Source: Alentia gelatinosa
Lineage: Eukaryota; Annelida; Polychaeta; Phyllodocida; Polynoidae
Assembly: GCA_950022655.1 (NCBI GenBank)
Contig: OX465590.1
Location: forward strand, 36,469,218-36,533,217
DNA length: 64,000 bases
Direction: 5' to 3'
The notes beneath the pieces are model-generated. The model did not search any database. It worked only from the letters and a program-made list of their open reading frames with translations, and was not told the origin of the DNA. Shown one piece after another: positions 53,884-63,480 of this stretch; within the stretch, counting starts at the first letter, position 1; each line of letters starts with the position of its first letter. A program made the translations under genes and the position numbers.

Positions 53884-55615
53884 TAAGTTTAAATCTTTCG
53901 AAAATCTGTAGAAACAGGGTAGATTAATTTACCAGTGCATGACAACCCTATATCATTTAGAAATGTATCTGTTTCTTTATGGCTGCTAGAATAGTTGTGT
54001 GTATATATATCCTGTACAATTCGTATCTCATTCTGAAGTTACAAGTCACATTGAAACATGATTTTCATGACTAGTTGAAAATAAAATATTCTCCACAATA
54101 AAAAAAAAGAAAAAAAAAAGTTTAAATCTTGAAAATTATTAATAAGTTTTAATATTAATAAGATTGAAGCGATGTCTTTGTAAGCCTATATCTTAGGCAT
54201 CGATGGCAAGTTGAACTCTCTCCGCTGGAGCGGCTGGAAGATAGGGCTATTTGTTAGCCCTAAGCAATACTCCAGGGTAAATAAAAACCTTAAAAAAAAG
54301 AAGACCAAAATCACGACAAATCTCACTATATCTTGCGTTCTGGTGAAAGAGCCCCATTGTACTGGAACTATAAACTTCTGCATAGGAACTTACGAGTGAT
54401 AAGCAAAAACGGGAATTGGACAGCATCCCTGTAGATTGTGATCTGAACATACATAAATAAACAAATAAAGTCCTTGAGATCCAGCAAGCGTAGAGTGTCC
54501 TTAAAGCTCTGTTGGCATTCGACATTTATCAAGCATTTCAATCGTTTTCTGAAGAATAAAAAAAGTATTCAAAATAAAGCAAAACAAGCGGGAACAGTTT
54601 ACACAGGATGGATTGCGTCCTGGCATATTCTAAAAGGCAATAAGAAGATAATAGCAGCGAGGATCCTGCCCACATTTAGCGGCGCAGGAAGTACTGTCTG
54701 CCAGCTCCAGCTGAGCCCACAAGATAACAACCTTGAGAGTTGGATTTGGCCTGACTGGTATTGATCGGGCTGGGTGTGGGTATGTCGGGCCATCTCAAAG
54801 CCACGTCAGCAGAAATACACGCAAAACACAAACATCAAAACCTAATATATGCAGGGAAGTTACCAGATGCACTGAGCTATTTGTGCATAGTAAAACAAGT
54901 CTGGATTTCACAGAAGAAAGGCTATGATGTTTCATAAACAGAAATTTAAGTTTTGTAAAGGCTTGCTGGATTTCAAACAGAGTTTTATTTTTCGTGTAGA
55001 AGAGACAGAAAACAGTGTTCAGAAAAGTGATACATATTGGCAAATAAAGCAACAAAAAAAGACAAATAAATTTGTTTATTGAAAAAAAAAAATCTAATTA
55101 AATTGCTTGGTAATTGTGAACAGACTTGGAGCCATTTAAAATTACATATTCATATTTCCATTTGGGTATATTTAGAATAAAATACCCATAAAGGTAAATT
55201 TTATTATCCCTTTGGTAAGCTGTAAATATTCATTGATATTAAAGTATTTCTGCTCTCAGAACCCACCTATATAAATAATTCTTGGTCTGAGAGTGAGAAT
55301 GTCGTGGACACGATGTGGGTTAAAACATACCAACCTCTGAGTTGGAACAGAGTGGAGACAGAGGTGGCGGCCGACCTAGCGTGGATCGTACACCAATCTG
55401 CCGCCAGGTGTCTCCCCATCGTCTCCGTCAGCGCCCTCTAGTGATGTCACGCTCTATTATTCATATCTCAATTCCGCTAATGCTCTCGTCCATACCTGAC
55501 TCGTGTCCGCCATTAGAACTCCTCCCCCAGTGGAGAACACCCCCCCCCCCTCGAGAGGAACTAGCCCCCTTAGTAAAGAACAGGCCCCTGTCCCAAGAGA
55601 GGAATCTCAGACCTG
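53884..55615. other. Unassigned; CTCF-like site near 55.43 kb
   Basis: Mostly AT-rich. AGCGCCCTCTAGTGATG near 55431 reads as a CTCF-like core on the minus strand (CACTAGAGGGCGCT). 55330-55395 resembles 34977-35035. A C-run occurs at 55541-55550. No exon was recognised. Confidence 0.45.
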
Positions 55616-55650
55616 GCGTTTACACTGGACGACTAAATACGTGGCGACTG

Positions 55651-55730
<80 letters not shown>
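55616..55730. repeat. MITE end fragment followed by (TA)n microsatellite
   Basis: GGCGTTTACACTGGACGACT at 55616 is the left end of the GTCGCC MITE family. Soon after it the sequence is pure TA repeat from about 55654 to 55729, ending at the next hairpin element. Confidence 0.9.
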
Positions 55731-55734
<4 letters not shown>

Positions 55735-56041
55735 ATCCTACACCTAATATAAAATCCCATAGGCTTAACATTGAGTTTCCGTATGCCACCCGTATGCCAC
55801 ACTGACTGGCATACGGAGTTTTATATGCCACTAGAGGCATACAGAATTGTTATCACCTAATATTCTAAAATCGAGGAGACAGGGTAGGATAAAATAAAAA
55901 TTGGACTCGTTTTAATCTTGGCCACCGCATGCCACTCCTGGAGTTTTGGCTCCGGACTTCACTTGGCTTCGCCTAATGAAGTCACTATGCCAAACCCCAG
56001 TCGTGGCATACGGTGGCCAAGATTAAAACGAATCTAATTTT
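55731..56041 (+). mobile_element. Bipartite hairpin element
   Basis: The module 55731-55895 opens TTTTATCCTACACCTAATAT, carries CCCATAGGCTTAACATTGAG and closes CAGGGTAGGATAAAA. The hairpin 55896-56041 pairs TTTTAATCTTGGCCACCGCA with its complement; the tip is GACTTCACTTGGCTTCGCCT then AATGAAGTC. Compared with 52032-52327 the arms have accumulated compensating as well as non-compensating changes. Confidence 0.9.
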
Positions 56042-56632
56042 ACGATAATATATTATCAATATATAAATATAGGTATCGAATGACAACGTATTTATTCTTC
56101 ACCTCGGATCTCTGCCTTGCTTCCGTTGTGAAGTTGGTTGATGTGATTAATGCGATCACCTTGGTTACGATTCTAAATCCAGGTAATCCGAGCTGCTCTA
56201 ACCGTTATCCGCACTTCTGCTCCAGCCTCAGACCAGCTCACTTGAGTAACTCGTTGTTGTTGAAAGAACTTACTTCTTAGAGATTAGCTCTACTTGATAT
56301 ACTTAAAATACTGTGGCAGGTTTATGGGTTTTTATTCCCACTGTTAAAAGATCTATTAATAAAGTCTGTTTTGTATATTATTACCGCAATGTTTATATGT
56401 ATACATATATTTTTTTCTTATGTTTTATTTGGTTCGATTCGTTAGTACATGACTTCGATCTGCCATCATTACCCTATGACAGCTTTAAGTTCACTACTTT
56501 AGATCAACATTTCTCTTTCTCGGTCACTCACCATATGTTGAGGAAGTAACTAGAACATATATCGTCAGGTCAATAGTCGTCAGGTGGTGGCAATGTCCAC
56601 CGCAAAAGTCGTCAGCCTCAGAATCTACTCGA
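56042..56632. other. Unassigned sequence
   Basis: No repeat or exon was recognised. Short plus frames at 56080-56280 and 56313-56549 have no family features. Confidence 0.45.
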
Positions 56633-56908
56633 GCGTTTACACTGACGACTAAGTTTTTACAGAATCGCCGCTCATCTAGACAACTAATTCAAACTGGCTC
56701 GAAATAGTCGCCAGTGTTAGAGCATGTACAATAGTCATCAGGTGGTGCTGAATTGAGTAATCTGATGTAATCAAACGATCTGCAGTCACCACACGCTTGG
56801 CGTTTATAAATACTAGATGAGACGATTACAGACGGCGATTTTAGAATCTAACACCACTTGACGACATTTAGCTGTAAAAGGCTAGAAATCGTTTAGAGTG
56901 AACACCAA
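56633..56908. mobile_element. GGCGTTTACACTAGACGA-family MITE
   Basis: It opens GAGCGTTTACACTGACGACT and ends GAAATCGTTTAGAGTGAACA, imperfect inverted ends. The interior has 'atcaggtggtgctgaattg' and 'gatctgcagtcaccac', shared with the 12314-13005 cluster. Confidence 0.7.
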
Positions 56909-57397
56909 GCCACGTTAAATGTTGGTTAAAAATGAAAATGAATATCAGATTTCTTTCCCCCAGCATCGAATTGATGTAGCCAGTAAAACAAATCATTTGA
57001 ATATTGAACCTTTATATTCCCCTTGGAGGGTTGAATTCGAGCTATCAGAGCAACAAGAGAGCAAATAAGTAAAATTCAATATATTTCTACGAGAATGTTT
57101 AATATTTCAACTTTGCCTGAAAATAGTCGTAGCATATCGGAAGCCATCAATATCGCGCATGATTTATCTAGATACTTCATGATATATTTCGCAGTGTTTT
57201 TTTAAAATAATGTTTCATGAGCCTTTTCATTGGATGGAAGAAGTATTTTCAATGACACAGAATTTCCCTTAACGTCCCGAAATTTCCCGAAATTTATCGG
57301 CAACATGAACGGGCTTCCACGAAAATCGTGTGAGCCTGAAAACCGCTGAAAACTTTAGGTGCCTCGTCCACTGTGAACGACTGCTTGTACAAATATA

Positions 57398-57703
57398 GGC
57401 TCGTTTCCATTGGCCGACGAAGATTGCTTAGACTTTTTGAATTACACAGGAAGTCTGTCAGTAGTGCCACTGACTGTGTGTCGGTATAGAAAAATCGCTG
57501 AGGGTAGTAGATTTCACTCAGTGACCTAGCTCTCACTCAGTGGTTGGTGGTGCCACATCGCATAATCTAAGCAGCAAAAGTCGTGGGGTATTTCACGACC
57601 TTGGTTGTTTCCATTGACCGATATTGGGTCCACAGTGCCAAAAGTCCGTCGGTGGTTCCTGACTGCAGATCGGTGACAGGAAATCGGCCAATGGAAACGG
57701 GCC
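57398..57703. mobile_element. MITE with GGCYCGTTTCCATTGGCCGA ends
   Basis: GGCTCGTTTCCATTGGCCGA and TCGGCCAATGGAAACGGGCC are 20-base inverted ends with one mismatch, 306 bases apart. A truncated relative is at 13331. Confidence 0.88.
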
Positions 57704-57922
57704 TTATGACAGAAACATCACAAAACACTCCAACATAGATTTCGGAGAATTTTTGGTTCGATCGTGGCTCGATGGAATCAGCGGTTAAGGATACTAGTGC
57801 CAGTGTACACCATCCTCGATATCAATTTATGTTTCACCTATTGTATATACTACCTGTAAAACCATCGAGAGTCAATAAAGACATTTCTAAAAAAAAGAGT
57901 TTTCTGTAGAACATAATTGATA

Positions 57923-58195
57923 TATTTGTGAGCAGGCGGCCGTAAACCACAAGAGGTTGGCACTATTGTAATACACGAGCGGCTTACAGAGCCGCCTGAC
58001 CACAAAAGTATCGCTTGTCGTATCTATTATCCATCTTCTCCAATTAATTAAGCCCAAGAATTGCCATATCAAAATAATATATTAACTATTTTCTCGCGTA
58101 CAATGGATTGGAATCAGTGTACCATGGTTATGGCATCTGACAGGTTTTAAACAATGGGTAGTGATTTACTGAGTCCCCATATATATATGTTCAAC
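57923..58195 (-). mobile_element. Bipartite hairpin element, shortened tip
   Basis: The hairpin 57923-58007 pairs GAGCAGGCGGCCGTAAACCA with its complement; the tip is reduced to GTAATACACGAGC. The module opens TATTATCCATCTTCTCC at about 58020 and carries 'agtgatttactgagtcccca'. Its outer end is lost in a TA-rich run, where the next element begins. Confidence 0.75.
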
Positions 58196-58197
58196 TT

Positions 58198-58487
58198 TTA
58201 ATTTCACCCCTGGTATTTTTTCTCCAGAGACTTAACATTGGGAACCCGTATCCAACGCCCATGAGATATTTACGAAAAATATCCAATGGGGATTATGTCA
58301 CAAAAATGTTAGCCCATTAGTCAATGTGAAGGATGAGACAAACTAAAAAACCTATTCAAGTTTACGGTCTGAGCATCGAGGTTGAACAGCGTAGTAATTC
58401 ACAAGGCGAAGACGCGTGAATTACGTAGCGATTCAAATGAGATTGGATCGAGCTCTGACCCTAAACTTGAATAGGTTTCTTCTATAT
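58198..58487 (+). mobile_element. Bipartite hairpin element
   Basis: The module opens TTTCACCCCTGG and closes GGATGAGACAAA. The hairpin pairs CCTATTCAAGTTTACGGTCT with its complement; the tip GTAGTAATTCACAAGGCGAA then GACGCGTGAATTAC is one of the best preserved. The 3' end reads AGGTTTCTTCTATAT. Confidence 0.85.
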
Positions 58488-58731
58488 TATCTTAGCCTGG
58501 AATAAACGTCCATAGGCTTAACATTAAGAACTCGTTCTCAACAGGCTTACGAGTATGGTAACTCATTCTCGACGGGTGATATACAGATAGATATTTCCAG
58601 GCTAAGATAAAATCAGAAACACTTTCGTGCTCGATCTGAGTCCCGTTTGGAGTGCTTCGTTCATATTAATGCGCACTCCAAACTCGATGGCGAACGAGGA
58701 CACATTCAAACACTCATCAGTTTCTTTCTAA
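58486..58731 (+). mobile_element. Bipartite hairpin element
   Basis: The module opens TTATCTTAGCCTGGAATAAA, carries CCATAGGCTTAACATTAAGA and closes TTTCCAGGCTAAGATAAAA. The hairpin pairs GTTTGGAGTGC with GCACTCCAAAC; the tip GCTTCGTTCATATTAATGCG is shortened. The 3' end is AGTTTCTTTCTAAG. It starts where the preceding element ends, giving three elements in a row from 57923. Confidence 0.85.
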
Positions 58732-59990
58732 GCATCAGATGGATGAGAAAGACAGAGCGCTCATGACATAAACCTCAGATTTAAAATGTTGTGCAGACAG
58801 CTCACCACCAGCGCAGACCAGGTCGGGCGGTGACGTCAACTCCAACTCGCAGTTAACCACGACCTAAATACACCTCCCGCCTCATTAACACAACCACGGC
58901 TGAGCATTTAGGTCTGGACCTCATTCGCTGCTTAAATCTGCTGCAATAAAAATAGCGGTGATCTGGGCCTGCCCTGAACCCAAATAAATTTCTCTGACTC
59001 AGAATCCAAAAAAGGTATGCTCTCTGTCGTCCAACTGAGTGTTCAGCGATCTGCCAGGGCTCCGTGAAGGAAAGGTCGCTGCAGTTGGGCAACTGAGCCC
59101 GGGCCGTTGCTCCACGTTTACGACAGAGTTGCGGATCGCGGAATAGCAATCCGAGGGCCTAAACGTTGCTCCTGAAATTTTGTGGATCGTGTCGTAATCG
59201 CATAGTTGCATTGCCGCGTAAAATCCTGCTTTTAGTGATACTTTTTATGCAGACCTTCACAGCACTGCGGATCGAACGTTGTGGGTTAGATACAGCCTTA
59301 TCTGATATTTCAAATAACGATCCATGGTGGCACCACCAACCCTGCCACTTGTTCTTCTACCTATAGGAAATAGCGATCCACGCCACGAGGTGTTAGATCA
59401 GTTTTAACTGTGATGCCATCTGTATTTAATTAAAGAACTGTTAATTGTCTCATTCAATATGTTCCCCTGAATTGTTGTACCGCTATCGCATCGTAAAAAA
59501 TAGCGATACCGCAGGAACATAGGGATACAATCCGATATTATGGGAGCAACGCTTTTTCAGTTGGATCGTTAAAGTAATCATAAAAATAAGATTGCGATCC
59601 GATTATAGCTAGCGATACCACAAAAAGAGGAGAAAACGGGGCCCTGGGGGCTGTTGAATAAACTGCGAATGAGAAAAAGGTATCCCAGAACTGTCTTTGG
59701 GGCTATAGAGTTTTTATAAATTTATGTGTTGTAAGCAAAAGATGTTTTGACAGAAGGATTAACCTAAAGCTCTTCGAAAGTGTTGTATACAAACATTTGG
59801 AAAATATCTTCTGGTTTGTCATACAACACTGAATGGAAAACATTGTCCAGGATATTGTTTATTGTTAGAGTCATCGTATCGTTCAGCACCAGCACCAGGA
59901 ACGAACGAGCTTTATTCAGCAGGTCCCTGGGGTCAGTTTAATAGTTTACGAACGACAATAATACAGGGTCGTACGGCTGTCCTAGAGCAG
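58732..59990. other. Unassigned; possible degraded TIR element
   Basis: 'cctaaacgttgctcctgaaa' near 59158 and 'gggagcaacgctttttcag' near 59541 are loosely inverted, with 'tagcgatcc' repeats between them, suggesting an old MITE of about 450-550 bases. The 58853-59149 minus frame has no recognisable domain. Confidence 0.4.
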
Positions 59991-60178
59991 GGGCCCGTTG
60001 AATAATCTAGGATCGCACATGAAGAACCCTTTCTGTGTGCTAAAGAGACCCAGGGACCATGTGGCTCGACTTGATTCAACATAGACGACATTAAGGACGG
60101 CTTAGACTGCCTTAGCGAACGAACTTGAATATTATTAAACGATAACCCTTGTACAAGGTACAGAAAAGGGTCTCCAGC
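59991..60178. mobile_element. GTTGAATAATCTAGGATC-type MITE, copy 5
   Basis: GGGCCCGTTGAATAATCTAG opens the copy, and 'gataacccttgtacaaggta' followed by 'cagaaaagggtctcc' is near the right side. The right terminus is missing, so the copy is truncated. Confidence 0.8.
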
Positions 60179-61089
60179 GGGTGAAAATGACTTCACAGCG
60201 GCATAGTTCCAGATGTTCTGATTCTGGGTAAAAGAAAGACCTGGACATTGTTTTAGCACTTCAGAAACTGTCATTTTCATATTTTGATATATTCATTTGT
60301 AAATTGGAATTAATTGTTGGAACAATTTGTCCAAAACTTTACAAGAAACTGAGTCTAAAAGGGAATTTAGAAAGGGAGTCTTAGAAAAACTTAAAATTAT
60401 GAAAAACAAATAATGATCAGCTGGAAATCGCATACATTTATATGTGCCTGTATCTCATTGTAATTCAAATTGTAATTCAAATTACTGTTTGTATAGTAAC
60501 CAAGATAAGAACATAATATCTATTTATATAATATAAAGAATTGGAGCAATAATTGGAGCTATTAAGAATTTGTGCTTTGCGGTAAAGCAAATCTGACCGA
60601 TTAAGTTAGTAAAACATGCTTAAAAAATGGCATTATACAGAAATATATTTAAGGAAAGGGTTGAAAGAAAAGTGTAAATTATGCTCTTGTCTGTCATCTA
60701 TGTATGTACCTGTATATATGTTTGTTGGAATGGAACATGTATTCCTTGATTTCTTGTTCGGAAGAACAGATCATGTATCTGATTACAAGAAATAAAAACT
60801 TAAAAAAATAAAATTGATTACAGAAACACATCACCTATGATACCTCCTAGGGGTGTCGCCTGTTAAGATACTTCTCATCGAGCTACGAGCCCATCAACGA
60901 GTCGTCCTGATTTCTATAAAACGATACTTAGCCCTCCAGTTACTCTCCTATTGTCTAAGGGATCTGGCTAAACCGGACCGAGTGTTTTAAACAAAACTTA
61001 CAGAACGAGCGGGACCTGTGCTTCAGACCTGTGTTTCGTTCGTTTCTTCGATGTCAAATGCCCCCCCCCCTGGTATAAAGGCAGCTAAG
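60179..61089. other. AT-rich unassigned sequence
   Basis: Very AT-rich, with a C-run at 61062-61071. No repeat unit, exon or RNA gene was recognised. Confidence 0.45.
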
Positions 61090-61806
61090 AGACATATTTC
61101 TGTCATGGAAGTGAAAGCAAGCCATAGAAGCGAACTGGTGGAGGAATTTCCATCACAGAATTGACAGGAGGCTTTAGCGACCTGCCATAGATTTGAATGG
61201 CATCATTTTTGAACTGCTAAAAGGGACATTTATGTTATAGAAATGTCAGCCTTGTATTCCTGCCAAAAACACAACACAAAACCTTGTTGGCCTGCTAAAA
61301 CATGTTTCACTTATAGGGTTGCTAGACAGCCCTGTAGGCCTTCTAAAAGACATATTTAAGACACATTACAGTCATAGGATTGACAGAAAGCCCTGCAGGC
61401 CTGCTAAAATCATGTTTAAGTCATAGGGTTCCTTGAAAGGCTTGTAGGCTTACCAAAAGACATGGTTCAGTCATAGGGTTGATAGAAAGGCTTCTAGGTC
61501 TGCTAAAGGAGATATTACAGCCATAGGGTTGATAAAAAGTCTTGTAGGCATGCTAAAAGAGATATTACAGTCATAGGGTTGATAGAAAGCCTTGTGGGCA
61601 TGCTAAAAGACATATTACAGTCATAGGGTTGATTGAAAGTCTTGTAGGCATGCTAAAAGACATATTACAGTCATAGGGTTAATAGAAAGCCTTGTAGGCC
61701 TGCTAAAAGTCATATTACAGTCATAGGGTTGAAAGAAAGCCTTCTATGCCTGCTAAAAGACATATTACAGTCAAAGGGTTGATAGAAAGCCTTGTAGGCC
61801 TGCTAA
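61090..61806. repeat. 50-bp minisatellite
   Basis: Units around GTTGATAGAAAGCCTTGTAG and CTAAAAGACATATTACAGTC recur every 50 bases (for example 61578 and 61628). Copies become diverged and irregular towards the left, where only 'ttgacag(g)aggc' and 'ctgctaaaa' remain. Confidence 0.9.
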
Positions 61807-62440
61807 GATCTCTGTCCTGGGATTGTCTCGTATCGGGAATGAAGGCTATTTACAAACACTTGGCAGGACGTGGCGGCTATGGTAACAGCAAATGGAGCTG
61901 GAGACGATGAGATCTGTGACATTCATCACGTCCGTCATTAGCTGGGATTAGTCTATCCTCTTTGCCTTTGTCTAACCTCCAGGCAGAGCCTCTCTTCTCC
62001 TACCTTATTCACGTCTCAAAAACTGGCTGCTTATCACAGCTATTCTGAGGACCCTCCCTAGTTAGCAGGCACTGAGCCTCCTGTCGTGGTAGACAATATT
62101 GTACAAAGGACTCGCCGAGAAAATGAATATTACCTTCTTATATTAGATAGTAATTAGAGCCAGCTATCTTTGGTGTGCCAGGGATATTGTGGAGGGATTT
62201 TATTGAGAATTCCGCGAAGGTAAGGCAGTACGCTGTACCCAAAACCAATATCAACCCATCAGTGGCACACGCAATGGAATTAGTATATGTATTTTGCTAT
62301 TAATTGAAATTGCTGGTGATATGTTTTTTAAAGTGGGATATGGTGTTAGAAGTGTTTCATTGGATGGTGAGTATGTGTTATCCTATTGTATACATGTACA
62401 TGGAATACTGTTCCGTATTCGTCGACTGAAATATTGATTG
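61807..62440. other. Unassigned, average composition
   Basis: Sequence at 61830-61990 is more complex than its surroundings ('ggacgtggcggctatggtaa' has an RFX-type half site). It could be a regulatory or conserved block, but nothing in the window proves it. Confidence 0.35.
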
Positions 62441-62477
62441 TTCGGCCAAATTAAGGTTGATTTTTTATCGGGTATTT

Positions 62478-62620
62478 CGGGTACATGACGACCAACCATG
62501 CTTCTACAAGCTACAACTCAATGATGATTTATGGTCAATACGAACAGAAACCTTACACTATCCTCTCGCTTTGTAGCTTGTACAACCATGATCAGGTCAT
62601 TCTTTATGATTAACTACCCA
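62478..62620. mobile_element. Diverged hairpin of the 50716 subfamily
   Basis: 'ccaaccatgcttctacaagc' and 'gcttgtacaaccatgatcag' form the arms, with 'gatgatttatggtcaatacg' inside. It resembles the hairpins at 50153-50279 and 50716-50853. The tip is altered. Confidence 0.55.
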
Positions 62621-62659
62621 AACTTCCCCTTAGGTTTTTTTAAACTTTGGACAAAGCAC

Positions 62660-63480
62660 GAAGGTGTCAGATGTCAATTTAAAGGAGTGTATTCGTGATA
62701 TTATTTAACTGGATGTCAATTTAAAAGAGTATAGTGACATTTTATAAAATGTGATCTGTGGTGAATATATCTAATTATGTCAATTTAAAGGAGTGTTGAA
62801 AAACTTTATAGAAATATGATTTGAGATGTATATATTTATATATGTATTTGATACTTGAAAAAGGCAACTGTACTGCCGAAACGTTGTAACTGCTGCATCA
62901 CCAATAAAAAAGCCAATCATCAAAACCAATTTGGGCAGCTGTTGAGTTGTGCTTGTTTAAATTTAATTGCATATGTATATATTTAACCAGATGACAATGT
63001 AAAGGAGTGTATTAGTGATATTTTATAGAAATACAATCTGTGATGTATATATTTAACCAGATGTCAATGTAAGGGAGTGAATTAGTAATATTTCATAGAA
63101 ATTCGATCTGTGATGTATGTATCTAAACAGATGTAAATCTTAAGGAGTGTATTAGTGATGTTTTATAGAAATATCATATGTAATTTTTTCTAATGCTGTA
63201 TCGTAATTGAGAGAGCGAAAGGGGAAATTACATAATTATGTTATGTAATGTGGCTTTCTGACCAGGTGTCAATTTAAAGGAGTGCATCAATGACATTTTA
63301 TAGAAATATGATATGCAATGTTTATATATTTAACCAGTTGTCAATTCAAGGGAGTATATTAGTGATATTTTATAGAAACATGATCTGTGGTGCATATATA
63401 TAACTGCATGTCAATTTAAAGGAGTGTAATAGTGACATCTTATAGACATATAAACCGTAATGTATATATTTAAGCCACAG
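62660..63480. repeat. ~70-bp AT-rich tandem repeat
   Basis: Units around 'gatgtcaatttaaaggagtg' and 'gatattttatagaaatatga' recur at about 70-base steps, with an interruption at 62845-62985. The interruption contains 'aaaggcaactgtactgccga' and AACGTT, a motif seen at the 3' ends of retroposons. Confidence 0.85.

Noticed and set aside
54599..54793. Minus frame with a hydrophobic run (ILAAIIFLLPF) as a transmembrane exon
   Set aside because: The run is short, ends quickly in a stop, and has no matching splice phase to the peptidase exon at 16379.
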